From NCBI RefSeq assembly GCF_001274725.1, contig NZ_LGUF01000007.1, positions 5,496,758-5,539,694 of the forward strand: 42,937 nt of DNA, written 5' to 3'. A program made the translations under genes and the position numbers. How positions within the stretch are numbered: the first letter of the stretch is position 1; the number at the start of each line of letters is the position of its first letter. Shown piece after piece: positions 1 to 8,083 of this stretch. The stretch comes from Sporosarcina globispora. Its GTDB lineage: Bacteria > Bacillota > Bacilli > Bacillales > Cytobacillaceae. Below the pieces are notes generated by a model. It was not told where the DNA came from. It did no database searches and saw nothing but the letters and a program-made list of their open reading frames with translations.

Positions 1-183
1 TTCTTTCAAGCTGTCACTGTATTGTTCTTTTGTCGTTCCATTAATACCAGTTGCCTTTTTATTAGGCAGTTCATGATGACACTGAGTTAGGAATTGCGTA
101 TTCAATAAATGCGCAAGAGATGTGAATTTCATTTTAGGCTCGGATTTTGCTAATTCTGCTATCCTTAGTAGTTTTGTTTCCAT
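1..183 (-). CDS. ltrA: Group II intron reverse transcriptase/maturase, N-terminal part (cut by window edge)
   Basis: The first 61 residues of an intron-encoded protein are visible, starting METKLLRIAELAK and running through KMKFTSLAHLLN and CHHELPNKKATG. This matches the start of LtrA-type reverse transcriptase/maturases, where the segment precedes RT domain 0. The start codon ATG at 183 follows an AGAGGTAGGA ribosome site. The rest of the protein (RT, maturase and any endonuclease domain) lies outside the window, so integrity cannot be judged. The reading frame is embedded in intron RNA that begins about 508 bases upstream, the usual position for an ORF in domain IV. The family assignment rests on recognition of the N-terminal sequence and the surrounding intron RNA. 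Confidence 0.85.
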   Translation of the reverse strand, partial: METKLLRIAELAKSEPKMKFTSLAHLLNTQFLTQCHHELPNKKATGINGTTKEQYSDSLKE

Positions 184-691
184 TTATTATTCCTACCTCT
201 GTGTGTAGTAAATGTGTCCCTAGTAAGGGTGATAACTGGTAGCTAGCCTTCCCTCCATCGGCATTACCCAACTTCATTGGTACTACGCTGCTATCCGACT
301 CCCTACAATCGGCATTTGGTTTCCTTGCTTGTTATCACTTGTAGACCATACTCTTCAATAGAAAAGACCGGTAGGGTCTCCCGAGTTGCCGTATCATATC
401 GGTGTGTAACGTGCCAAGGTCTCTGACTCCAGAGAGGTCTTACCCTTCTTGCCTTTGACGAAGGATAAAATGTAGCTTTCTGCACGCAGGTAAGGCATCA
501 GCCCTCTCGATTTACTAACGTTTATGGAGCTCAATCCCTTCAACCATTTGGCTTTCGGCCCGCCACCTAACTGTCTACGCTTAAAGACTAAAGTTACCTT
601 TAGCCCTCCAAGACTCGCTACGAGCGAATGGCTAGTTCTTACTCGGCGGGAATCCCACCCGCTATATGATACGACCTAGGCTCGGCCGCAC
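1..691 (-). mobile_element. Group II intron, 5' portion (domains I-III plus start of the ORF)
   Basis: On the minus strand the element begins at 691 with GTGCGGCCGAGCC, which fits the conserved GUGYG 5' end of group II introns. About 500 bases of GC-richer, structured, non-coding sequence follow before the maturase start. The flanking exon (to the right, 692-716) is a copy of the short interspersed repeat found elsewhere in this window (compare 10366-10392), which fixes the boundary: the exon shares CAGGT with other copies and diverges at 691. The 3' end and domains V/VI lie outside the window. Confidence 0.82.
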
Positions 692-692
692 A

Positions 693-716
693 CCTGCCCC
701 GGTAGTTCAACAAAAA
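693..716 (+). repeat. Short interspersed repeat copy, interrupted by the group II intron
   Basis: The segment reads cctgccccggtagttcaaca and on, closely matching the copy at 10366 (cctgcccctgtagttcaata). It is the half of the repeat left to the right of the intron insertion. Confidence 0.7.
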
Positions 717-772
717 AGTAACTAACTATATGCAAAATTATTTTACATAACCATTTTTATCAGCAATTAAAA

Positions 773-812
773 AGGTTGGGTACCTTCTGGACGTCCAAAA
801 GGTACCCAACCT
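773..812. terminator. Bidirectional intrinsic terminator
   Basis: Perfect 14-bp arms (AGGTTGGGTACCTT at 773-786 and its complement at 799-812) enclose a 12-base loop, with A-runs on one side and T-runs on the other. It lies just downstream of the beta-helix gene on the minus strand. Confidence 0.9.
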
Positions 813-847
813 CTTTTTGATGACATAATGTCGGATATTAAGAAAGG

Positions 848-1579
848 TTAGTCAAGATTATTTCTCATAAAATTGTTGTCTATTCCGTTATTTATAATGT
901 TATTCGGTTCATTGTCGTCGAACTTATTGCGAAAGATAAAATTATCGTTTGCTGTAGCTTGAAGGAGAATACCGTTGTTTTCATTGTCATTTATTTTATT
1001 TCTTTCAACGATATTGAAATCACCACTAACTAAAATACCAGCTCCATTATTGTTAACAATCAAGTTGCCAAATACACCGTTAGCCGTACTACTATCAGTA
1101 ATCAGTATTCCATCACTTGTGTTATCCCTCACTTTATTGTCAACAACCCAGTTATTATCACTACTATCACTTATTTCAATGCCTGTGCCTCCAACATTTT
1201 TAATTTTATTTTTCAAAAGCAGGTTACCGACTGAACTCTCGAGGTCTATTCCATCTTCACCTACATCTGTGATTGTATTTCGTGTTATTAAGTTGAAATC
1301 GCTGTTACTGAGAGTAATACCATCAGACGTGTAATTGGCTATGTTAAACCTGTTGATTTCAACTCCTGTTATTCCAGTTAGGATAAATGCATTGGCCAGT
1401 GTATTATTTCCGTCGAGGAACACTTCTCGACTAGAAGTCACAATACGAATGTTGTTAGTTGTAATTGTTATAGACTCATTGTAAACTCCTTCATTCACAA
1501 GAATGACATCGCCTGGAGTTGCCATGTTTACGGCGTTTTGAATCGCATTTGTACCAGGAAAGACTGTGATAATCGCCAT
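848..1579 (-). CDS. Right-handed parallel beta-helix repeat protein (NosD/pectate-lyase-like fold)
   Basis: The 243-residue product begins MAIITVFPGTNAIQNAVN and consists almost entirely of repeating turns of about 22 residues rich in Asn, Asp, Gly, Ile and Val, such as NLLLKNKIKN, GIEISDSSDN and GILITDSSTANG. These are PbH1-type beta-helix coils. Sequences of this type occur in polysaccharide lyases, NosD-like proteins and surface or spore proteins; I see no lyase active-site motif and no signal peptide. I chose the ATG at 1579 because AAAGGAGGTGGG lies at the right spacing before it; an upstream ATG (1645) has no ribosome site and would place this Shine-Dalgarno inside the gene. A strong terminator follows at 773-812. 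The substrate, if any, is unknown. Confidence 0.8.
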   Translation of the reverse strand: MAIITVFPGTNAIQNAVNMATPGDVILVNEGVYNESITITTNNIRIVTSSREVFLDGNNTLANAFILTGITGVEINRFNIANYTSDGITLSNSDFNLITRNTITDVGEDGIDLESSVGNLLLKNKIKNVGGTGIEISDSSDNNWVVDNKVRDNTSDGILITDSSTANGVFGNLIVNNNGAGILVSGDFNIVERNKINDNENNGILLQATANDNFIFRNKFDDNEPNNIINNGIDNNFMRNNLD

Positions 1580-1814
1580 CCATTTCCCACCTCCTTTACT
1601 AGAGTTACTATAGAGTATGAATTCTAGTAAAAATAGCTTGGACAAAATTCATCCTTGAACGAAAAAAGGCGGTAGACGACCGAAAAAATCGGTGTATTTG
1701 GATGGATATAGATATATTCATCTTTCTTTTTATCTCCTATACAAATTTGTTTAACATAAAGCTTCTTATGAGATACGCGATCGATTAAAAATTTCGCTCT
1801 CTTGTTCAGCTAAC
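1580..1814. other. Intergenic region upstream of the beta-helix gene
   Basis: No convincing ORF was seen. The segment holds the upstream region of the beta-helix gene and, at 1804-1816, the left half of the short repeat into which the IS element inserted (cagctaacCT). Confidence 0.5.
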
Positions 1815-2019
1815 CTCCCTCAATAAAAGAAGCGTACACACCCGATTACTCCTGATTTCTTAGATTTTCATAGCTATTTACCTACCGGTAAATGGGTTAC
1901 AGTTGGAGGATAGTCACTGAAAAGGATATATTTGGACACATCGAGAAAAATGAGCTACAACCCACTAACCAATCTATTACAGAAATTGGTGGAGTAGTAA
2001 GAATATGATCGCACTGTCC

Positions 2020-2165
2020 ACATATCTCATGGAGGTCAACCCTCCCATGCCTCACAGAGTCTTCGCTCTCAAATTCCTTCGTCCAACCTTTCCATGAGGT
2101 GGATGTCGGCCATGCTGCCCCACAGGGTCCATGCCCGTAATTTAGTTGCTTTGCCGACTAATCCG
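2020..2165 (-). ncRNA. Candidate IS110/IS1111 bridge RNA
   Basis: This segment lies about 60 bases downstream of the transposase on the same strand and shows two closed loops. The first loop is closed by GTCGGC/GCCGAC (2153-2158 with 2105-2110). It contains AACTAAA (2141-2147 on the minus strand) and GGGGCAG (2115-2121), which match and complement the two halves of the target repeat AACTAAA-CT-GCCCC. The second loop is closed by the 8-bp pair TCCATGAG/CTCATGGA (2091-2098 with 2026-2033). It contains AAGGAAT (2073-2079) and GGGAG (2042-2046), resembling the element's own ends aggaatg-CT and CT-ccc. The order of target loop then donor loop, each with left then right guide, agrees with known bridge RNAs. 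The exact 5' and 3' ends are not determined. Confidence 0.75.
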
Positions 2166-2226
2166 TGCTTCAGATGTCTCCAAAACTATAAGCCAAGAAC
2201 TATTTCTAATCTAAACGAAACCAGAA

Positions 2227-3522
2227 TTAAGCGGCCAGTTCTGCCTTCTTTGATCCTGCCAAGTGAGAGATATCTTTTAACATCTTTTCTTCACTAAATT
2301 CAAATTTCTTTTTACTTATACTAAAGAAAATACGAATCAATTTATTACACAAAGCGATAAGGGACTGCATCTTCTTTAGCGGGTTGTCTGGCCGTTGTGT
2401 AAAGTAAGCATGCAGGGCCTTAAAAGCTGAATTTTTGGCAACTAGAATCATGCAAACCCTAAACAACAGAGCTCTTAGCTTCTTCCGACCTCTCTTGGAG
2501 ATGGTGGTTTTTCCCTTATGCTTTCCAGACGTATTTTCCTTTAGACTCAAGCCGGCCAGTTTAATGATTTGTCGGGGGTGAGTGTACTCACGTAGGTCAC
2601 CCACTTCCGCAAAGAAACCAGCGACTGTATCTCTTCCAACACCCTTGATCGCTAACATTTGAGCTACACCTGGAATTTCATCAAGCAGGGAATCTTTTTT
2701 TCCGTCCTATTCTTCGAATTCCTTCTGAATCAAATCATATTTAGCCAGAAGAGTTTTCAGCTCCATTTTTGCCATCTCAGAGCCTTGGCGAAGTCCGATG
2801 GACTGACTCGCTGCTTGCTTTAACTCCCGAATCTTATTAGCACCTACACTTCTTTTTACGGATTTTCTTAAATGGATAAGCAATTCATCTTCTGTGAAAT
2901 TTGCTATTTCATGCGGTAGAGCATAAAGCCGTAAGAATTGTAATGCAGCCTTGCCCTCCCACTTCTTAAAGACCTTAAGGAATTCCGGAAAGTACCGGTC
3001 AATCCAGTTATGCACCTGGCCCTGGACCGTTTGAAGGTCCTCGGTTAAAAGATCGCGTATTTTCTTTGCCACACGGAGTTCGGCATAAACACCTTGCGGT
3101 ATGGTAGGTTCGGCGTATCTTCCGTCCTTGACCAGTTGGGCAATGACCTTGGCATCTTTTACATCATTTTTAGTTGGAGAATTATCATCAAGTTCCTTGC
3201 TTTTCTTTACATGCAAGGGATTTACAGCTACAAACTTAATCTCGTTCTCTTTTAAAATATGAGCCAGGTTAAACCAATAATGACCTGTTGGCTCCATACC
3301 GACAATCACTTTCTCCATACTATGTGCTTTCTTCGTTTCCGAAATCCAATGAAGAAAATGCTCAAAACCTTCTTTTGTATTTTCAAAATAACAAGGGGAT
3401 CCAAACTCCATTCCCCTGAAATCCTGGGCACGTGCCACATGCTTGAATTTCGCGATATCCACCCCTATAATCAGGGTGTAAGGAGTAATTTGAGCAATCT
3501 TCTTATTCTGGTTATAATTCAT
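2227..3522 (-). pseudogene. IS110-family DEDD transposase, frameshifted
   Basis: The N-terminal reading frame (2707-3522, 271 residues) holds the DEDD RuvC-like domain, with LIIGVDIAKFKH and VGMEPTGHYW near the start and NDVKDAKVIAQL in the middle. The C-terminal frame (2227-about 2700) holds the Transposase_20 domain with IPGVAQMLAIKGVG and the GLSLKENTSGKHKGK / SKRGRKKLR region that carries the catalytic serine in this family. The two frames are offset by one base: the first ends EFEE-stop at 2707 and the second resumes as IGRKKDSLLDEIPGV. An intact protein would be about 430 residues. No slippery sequence precedes the stop, so this is most likely a disabling indel. Confidence 0.88.
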
Positions 3523-3641
3523 TTTATAGCCTCCTGGTATTTGAGTAATGTCCTTTTCGCTTGCCGGCTTCAGGACTCTCTCATTCTACCAAGAGGTTAT
3601 TTTATTATTCAAACTCCATTTTCCTTCATTACAGGAATGCT

Positions 3642-3735
3642 GCCCCTTTAGTTTAATAAGAAAAAGCTGCCAATCTTGGCAGCCGTATCTTTATGAAGAG
3701 CACCCCATTAGTAGAATAGAAAAAGTTGATTACAT
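3642..3735. repeat. Composite short repeat with internal terminator hairpin
   Basis: The right half of the IS target (GCCCCTTTAGTTTAATAAG, 3642-3660) is followed by AAAAA and the hairpin GCTGCCAA-tc-TTGGCAGC (3666-3683), then a second half-repeat, gcaccccattagtagaata (3700 region). The same arrangement recurs at 9700, 10366 and elsewhere. The hairpin can serve as a terminator for the EEP gene to the right. Confidence 0.7.
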
Positions 3736-3826
3736 AGATTTCTTGACTATTAAAATAATAGTGTATACAGGAATGAGAGCCATCTTTCTTATTGGATTGT
3801 TAGTACGCAATCCGCCTCTCGGCCAC

Positions 3827-4723
3827 TTACTTTATAGTTATTTCAGCAATAACCGGATAGTGGTCGCTAGGGAATTGACCATTTTTTTGATAGTTATTGA
3901 TTTCGATCGTATTTGCGGTTACATTACCTTTGGCAAGAATCCAATCGATGCGGTTGTCTGCTCCGCCGCCTGTTGGGTCACGGAAGCCATTGAACGTTCC
4001 AATTCCCTCATTGATTCGTGACTCCGCTGTTTCCCATAAATCATCAAAAGCTCCATCGCTAGTTAATGTTTGATGTGGAAGAGTACCAGGACGAGCATTA
4101 AAATCTCCTGTCAGAATAATAGGTAATTCAGGGTTAAAGTCTTTGATTTTTTCTAAAATTAATTCAGCACTCTTTTCTCTCGCTTCGGCAGATTGATGAT
4201 CGAAATGGGTATTTACGAAATAGAATTGTTTATCCGTTTGGTTGTCTACAAATTTCGCCCAAGTGACCATTCTTGGAATCTTGTTTCCCCATGTTTTTGA
4301 ACCGATTACATCTGGAGTATCTGAGAGCCAGAAATGATCATACTCTACTGGAGTAAACCGTTTTTCATCATAGAAAATCGCGGAGTATTCTCCTCTATTA
4401 CCGCCTTCGCGGCCCAATCCAATCCATGCATAACCTGGTAATACTTCTTCCAAATCCTGAAGTTGTCCATATAAAACTTCCTGCGTTCCAAAAATATCAG
4501 GATTTTCCATACGAATGAGCTTTTTAATGGTTGGAACCCTTTCAGCCCATGTATGCGGTGATGGATCATTGTTGTTTTCATACCTTAAATTAAATGTCAT
4601 CACCTTCAAGTTTTGTTCCGTGCTTTCCGCAGCAAAGACATTGGAGATTCCGGAAAACATACTTCCCACCATTGCGAGTACCATTGCTACCGCTAAAAAA
4701 ATCGAACCTAATCCTTTTTTCAA
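3827..4723 (-). CDS. Secreted endonuclease/exonuclease/phosphatase family protein
   Basis: The product of about 298 residues starts at a TTG codon (MKKGLGSIFLAVAMV) with an ideal signal peptide ending VFAAES, so it is probably exported. The mature part has the EEP motifs in order: MTFNLRYEN (metal-binding Asn), GTQEVLYGQ (catalytic Glu), VNTHFDHQS, LTGDFNARP (the D-x-N motif) and SDHYPV near the C-terminus. Proteins of this type hydrolyse phosphodiesters in nucleic acids, phospholipids or sugar phosphates, and the substrate cannot be told from the sequence. I preferred TTG at 4723 over an upstream ATG (4780) because AAGGAGGG lies 7 bases before it and the upstream extension is not hydrophobic. 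A repeat-borne terminator follows at 3666-3683. Confidence 0.87.
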   Translation of the reverse strand: MKKGLGSIFLAVAMVLAMVGSMFSGISNVFAAESTEQNLKVMTFNLRYENNNDPSPHTWAERVPTIKKLIRMENPDIFGTQEVLYGQLQDLEEVLPGYAWIGLGREGGNRGEYSAIFYDEKRFTPVEYDHFWLSDTPDVIGSKTWGNKIPRMVTWAKFVDNQTDKQFYFVNTHFDHQSAEAREKSAELILEKIKDFNPELPIILTGDFNARPGTLPHQTLTSDGAFDDLWETAESRINEGIGTFNGFRDPTGGGADNRIDWILAKGNVTANTIEINNYQKNGQFPSDHYPVIAEITIK

Positions 4724-4780
4724 CAAAATTCCCTCCTTTTTTTGATTACATTTGAAAGTATAGTTTTCAAAAGTAAACAC

Positions 4781-5165
4781 GATGTTAAAAAAGAAGCAGA
4801 TGTTTGTTTTGTTTTTCTAAACCAAAGGAGAATCCGATAATATCAAGGGATTTTCTATTGAAAATATGAAATTTTTCATAGAGAATCACTTGTTTTTGTA
4901 AATATTCACAGGGTGAATTTACCAGTAAAATTTACAGTTTTTTAATAATAGTTAGAATCTTTAAATAAAGATTCTTCCGATGGGAAGGGCCTTTATTTTA
5001 AGATTCTTAGCTGGGAATTTTGCACGAACAGAGATGCGGATTGATTTGTTCATCATAATAGTCACTAACCTTTAGTCCAATAAAAAAACCACCAATAAAG
5101 CTGGTGGATCTTTAGCTCATGCCCTCGTTAGTTTAACAAGAGTTTATTAACAATTACATTGAAAA
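4781..5165. other. Intergenic region with terminator and repeat half
   Basis: The 385 bases upstream of the EEP gene are AT-rich with no convincing ORF. A hairpin CCACCA-ataaagc-TGGTGG (5089-5107) preceded by A-runs is the likely terminator of the SnoaL-like gene. It is followed by a repeat half, tgccctcgttagtttaacaa (5119-5139). Confidence 0.6.
5089..5107. terminator. Intrinsic terminator of the SnoaL-like gene
   Basis: Six-base arms CCACCA/TGGTGG lie around a 7-base loop, with a run of seven A on the left giving a T-run on the minus strand. Confidence 0.7.
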
Positions 5166-5597
5166 TTAAACACTTTTAATATTTCTATTGAACTCTAATT
5201 GTTTTTGAATTCCTAACCTATCAATCTGAATCCAATATTCTGAAATTTTTTCATTTTCTATTCTATACACCGCACTTGCCATTTGTATTACTGGGAGTCC
5301 TGTAGGTTGGTATCCATCGATTTCTCCTACGTGTGTACCTTTTTGTTTCCATCGTACATATACTTTATTTCCGTCTACTAAAAATTCTTGAATTTCTAAA
5401 GAAAAATTACCATATGCTTCAATCATTTCTCTTACGTGTTCAGCATAATCTTTAGGTGTCCTCAACACTGTTTGTTCGTCTTCAGATACAATTTGATGTG
5501 CCAATACTTGTTCTGCCATTAATTGATTTGAGTAATCAGGATTATTACCTGATCGTACTTCTTCAAAAAATTCTCTAACAATTTGTTCTGGTGTCAT
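5166..5597 (-). CDS. SnoaL-like ester cyclase / NTF2-fold protein
   Basis: The 143-residue protein starts MTPEQIVREFFEEVRSG, a typical opening helix of SnoaL-like proteins, followed by HVREMIEAYGNFSLEI, KVYVRWKQKGTH and ISEYWIQIDRLG. This pattern marks the cone-shaped NTF2 fold of the SnoaL polyketide-cyclase-like family. Chromosomal members in Bacillaceae are mostly of unknown substrate; some act on small hydrophobic ligands. AAGGGGG lies before the ATG. The gene is monocistronic, with the deleted IS copy upstream and a terminator at 5089-5107 downstream. Confidence 0.75.
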   Translation of the reverse strand: MTPEQIVREFFEEVRSGNNPDYSNQLMAEQVLAHQIVSEDEQTVLRTPKDYAEHVREMIEAYGNFSLEIQEFLVDGNKVYVRWKQKGTHVGEIDGYQPTGLPVIQMASAVYRIENEKISEYWIQIDRLGIQKQLEFNRNIKSV

Positions 5598-5660
5598 TTA
5601 AAAACCCCCTTAATAATAAATCCAATACTATCATATTATAGGTGATTTTATTAAACTAAA

Positions 5661-6512
5661 CTCCCTCAATATAAGAAGCGAATACACCCGATTACTCCCG
5701 AATCTTATTAGCACCTACACTTCTTTTTACGGATTTTCTTAAATGGATAAGCAATTCATCTTCTTTGAAATTTGCTATTTCATGCGGTAGAGCATAAAGC
5801 CGTAAGAATTGTAATGCAGCCTTGCCCTCCCACTTCTTAAAGACCTTAAGGAATTCCGGAAAATACCGGTCAATCCAGTTATGCACCTGGCCCTGGACCG
5901 TTTGAAGGTCCTCGGTTAAAAGATCGTGTATTTTCTTTGCCACACGGAGTTCGGCATAAACACCTTGCGGTATGGTAGGTTCGGCGTATCTTCCGTCCTT
6001 GACCAATTGGGCAAGGACCTTGGCATCTTTTACATCATTTTTAGTTGGAGAATTATCATCAAGTTCCTTGCTTTTCTTGACGTGCAAGGGATTTACAGCT
6101 ACAAACTTAATCTCGTTCTCTTTTAAAATGTGAGCCAGGTTAAACCAATAATGACCTGTTGGCTCCTTACCGACAATCACTTTCTCCATACTATGTGCTT
6201 TCTTCGTTTCCGAAATCCAATGAAGAAAATGCTCAAAACCTTCTTTTGTATTTTCAAAATAACAAGGGGATCCAAACTCCATTCCCCTGAAATCCTGGGC
6301 ACGTGCCACATGCTTGAATTTCGCGATATCCACCCCTATAATCAGGGTGTAAGGAGTAATTTGAGCAATCTTCTTATTCTGGTTATAATTCATTTTAAAG
6401 CCTCCTGGTATTTGAGTAATGTCCTTTTCGCTTCCCGGCTTCAGGACTCTCTCATTCTACCAAGAGGTTATTTTCTTGTTCAAACTCCATTTTCCTTCAT
6501 TACAGGATTGCT
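5661..6512 (-). mobile_element. IS110/IS1111-like element copy 2, internally deleted
   Basis: Both ends match copy 1 (1815-3641) and again lie at a CT core inside the short repeat: left flank attaaactaaaCT, right flank CTgcccctatagcttaataa. About 970 internal bases are missing. The junction at about 5693-5699 joins what is acccgattactcc (1840s) in copy 1 to cccgaatctta (2826), probably by recombination at the shared actcc. The deletion removes the bridge RNA and the transposase C-terminal domain, so this copy could only move in trans. Confidence 0.85.
5692..6393 (-). pseudogene. Truncated IS110-family transposase (N-terminal DEDD domain only)
   Basis: The 233 residues are nearly identical to the first part of the copy at 2707-3522 (differences include VGKEPTGHYW for VGMEPTGHYW and KVLAQL for KVIAQL). 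The frame stops after KRSVGANKIRE at the internal deletion. The Transposase_20 domain with the catalytic serine is absent, so it cannot transpose by itself. Confidence 0.85.
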
Positions 6513-6550
6513 GCCCCTATAGCTTAATAAGGAAATATAACAAAAAAGCG

Positions 6551-6571
6551 TTAATCCTCATCATGGATTAA
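6551..6571. terminator. Hairpin terminator
   Basis: TTAATCC-tcatcat-GGATTAA lies behind a run of A, part of the composite repeat that begins at the right edge of IS copy 2. Confidence 0.65.
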
Positions 6572-6584
6572 CACCCCTGTTTGC

Positions 6585-6779
6585 TTATGTATTGTACTTA
6601 CAAGGCACTCTTTTTATACTTTCTGTACAAACCATGATTCCAACAACTCCAACTAATACACTAGATGTTTCGATTTTTAACGCATAATATATACCTGTAC
6701 CAGTCATACAATCGTCTAAGTTGATGTGGATGAATGCACTTATTAATTCCTGCTCTTTTGGAAATCTGTTGTATGACAT
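6585..6779 (-). CDS. Hypothetical small protein (doubtful)
   Basis: A 64-residue frame begins MSYNRFPKEQELISAF and ends SIKRVPCKYNT, with a hydrophobic stretch SSVLVGVVGIMVC in the middle. No ribosome site is obvious and I do not recognise a family. It lies between two repeat copies (6551-6571 and 6819-6841) and may be a gene fragment. Confidence 0.3.
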   Translation of the reverse strand: MSYNRFPKEQELISAFIHINLDDCMTGTGIYYALKIETSSVLVGVVGIMVCTESIKRVPCKYNT

Positions 6780-6818
6780 ATCTCATTTGTGCAATACTCA
6801 TTCGATGTGGTGCTCGAA

Positions 6819-6841
6819 ATTGCCCCCGCTAGCTTAATAAG
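6819..6841 (+). repeat. Short interspersed repeat copy
   Basis: The segment attgcccccgctagcttaat matches the CTGCCCC-TTTAGTTTAATAAG consensus with a few changes. It has no insertion. Confidence 0.6.
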
Positions 6842-6847
6842 AATCCC

Positions 6848-6988
6848 TTAATTTAAAGCCCTGTTTTTTGGCATACTCATTAATTTGATTAAATTATCTT
6901 TGTAAATTGAAATGGTTTTATGAATTTCCCTATGTCCATCCTCTGGGCAAACATATTCGTCAAAAATAAAAAGATTTATATGGTCCAT
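6848..6988 (-). CDS. Hypothetical 46-residue protein or gene remnant
   Basis: The frame starts MDHINLFIFDEYVCPED and ends LMSMPKNRALN. It is open beyond the ATG (TKTAIIKK precedes it), no ribosome site is evident and I do not recognise a family. It may be the 3' end of a decayed gene. Confidence 0.25.
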   Translation of the reverse strand: MDHINLFIFDEYVCPEDGHREIHKTISIYKDNLIKLMSMPKNRALN

Positions 6989-7054
6989 CTTTTTAATAAT
7001 GGCTGTTTTCGTAAAGTTTGTTGCTTTTTAGTGTAATTTACTTTAACAATCTGA

Positions 7055-7160
7055 GTTGATTGTAGCGGAGGGCACTTGACTCCTGCGGGAAAAAGGGAGA
7101 GGTGGGAGACCCCACAGGCGGTAACGCCGAGGAGCGTCATCCCTCCCCGCGGAAATCAAC
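7055..7160. repeat. Long GC-rich interspersed repeat, copy A (end deleted)
   Basis: It begins gttgattgtagcggagggca and continues with gggagaccccacaggcgg, the same as copy B at 8084-8208. The right end lacks about 19 bases (aagcaagtgcctggagcgg), so that gcgga is joined directly to aatcaac. This fits deletion between the short repeats cgga/cgga. Both copies are followed by atgcgaaaagagcctt. Confidence 0.85.
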
Positions 7161-7313
7161 ATGCGAAAAGAGCCTTTAGGTACAATGGTTTGGGGGTTTC
7201 AGACATAGGATCTAATTAACAAAAGAAAGGGAAAAATTCCCTATCAGAACATGTTTTTTTACTTCGAATCATCTGTGTTATGATAACAGAATAATAACTG
7301 GAGGGTTGTGGAC

Positions 7314-7955
7314 ATGCTGAAAGAAAAGATTAAGATCGGGGTTATTCAAAAAGTAATAGACAATTGGAGGGGATTCTTTCTGCCCTACCAAATGGCATTA
7401 CACGAATTAGAAAGTGATTTCAAGATTATTGACTTAGCGTGGAAAACACAACATGGCTATTCCCCTATTGAACATATGAAAACACGTATGAAAACAATAA
7501 AATCTTTGGTTGAGAAAATTCAAAAAAAAGAAATTCACCTAACACAAGAAGCAGTAAGGAATGAAATAAGAGATATTGCGGGTGTTAGAATTGTTACAAG
7601 TTTTATTGAAGACGTGTATATGCTGAAGGAGCATATTGAGCAACGTGAAGACATTCGAATTATACGCGTAAAGGATTATATTCAGGACCCAAAAATGAGT
7701 GGATATAAAAGTCTGCACCTGATTGTAGAAACTCAAGTCATCCTGTCCAACGAAATATTATGGGTTCCTGCAGAAATACAAATTCGTACATCCGCTATGG
7801 ATTTTTGGGCATCCACGGAACATAAACTAAACTATAAATATCAAGGCGAGACTATACCTGAGGATGCTAAAAAGCAGCTCATAGAGCTTGCTAAAGCTTC
7901 TTCCTTAATGGATAAAGAAATGTCAAGATTAAGAGCAAAATTACTATCCAATTAA
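7314..7955 (+). CDS. relP: Small alarmone synthetase, RelP/YwaC type ((p)ppGpp synthetase)
   Basis: This 213-residue single-domain GTP pyrophosphokinase would transfer pyrophosphate from ATP to GDP or GTP. It shows HGYSPIEHMKTRMKTIKSL at the N-terminal part of the synthetase fold, IRDIAGVRIV, VKDYIQDPKMSGYKSLHLIV (the nucleotide-binding G-loop and Y-x-S-x-H motif) and AEIQIRTSAMDFWASTEHK. These match B. subtilis YwaC/RelP better than YjbM/RelQ. There is no hydrolase, TGS or ACT domain, as expected for this class. I chose ATG at 7314: GGAGGG at 7300-7305 is 8 bases away, whereas the in-frame GTG at 7308 is only 2 bases from it. It is one of few plus-strand genes and is bracketed by two copies of the long GC-rich repeat. 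Confidence 0.9.
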   Translation: MLKEKIKIGVIQKVIDNWRGFFLPYQMALHELESDFKIIDLAWKTQHGYSPIEHMKTRMKTIKSLVEKIQKKEIHLTQEAVRNEIRDIAGVRIVTSFIEDVYMLKEHIEQREDIRIIRVKDYIQDPKMSGYKSLHLIVETQVILSNEILWVPAEIQIRTSAMDFWASTEHKLNYKYQGETIPEDAKKQLIELAKASSLMDKEMSRLRAKLLSN

Positions 7956-8083
7956 ATAAACGAAGAGACATAAATCCCCGAATCGTGACACTTTCCTCGT
8001 TCATTTTCGGGAACAAACGAATTATATTCTTAAATTTAATTCATACAAAAATAATAGTCTAGAAAATCTTTAGGATAGTAAAG

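Larger units (their letters stand above)
1815..3641 (-). mobile_element. IS110-family (IS1111-like) insertion sequence, copy 1
   Basis: The element is about 1.83 kb and carries a DEDD transposase (broken by a frameshift) and a roughly 400-base non-coding segment downstream of it. Ends were deduced by comparing the two copies in the window. Both begin CTccctcaataNaagaagcg on the left and end ttacaggaNtgCT on the right, and removing the element rejoins a host repeat across a CT dinucleotide (ctaacCTGCCCCTTTAGTTTAATAAG is split 815/3640). A CT core and lack of conventional terminal inverted repeats fit the IS110 family. The long 3' non-coding end carries a candidate bridge RNA, as in the IS1111 group. 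A non-autonomous derivative is at 5661-6512. Confidence 0.85.

Noticed and set aside
303..485. 60-residue minus-strand ORF
   Set aside because: It lies in the structured RNA part of the group II intron upstream of the maturase start and has no coding features.
2660..2720. Programmed -1 frameshift in the IS transposase
   Set aside because: The A-run lies after the stop codon and no slippery heptamer precedes it, so an indel is more likely.
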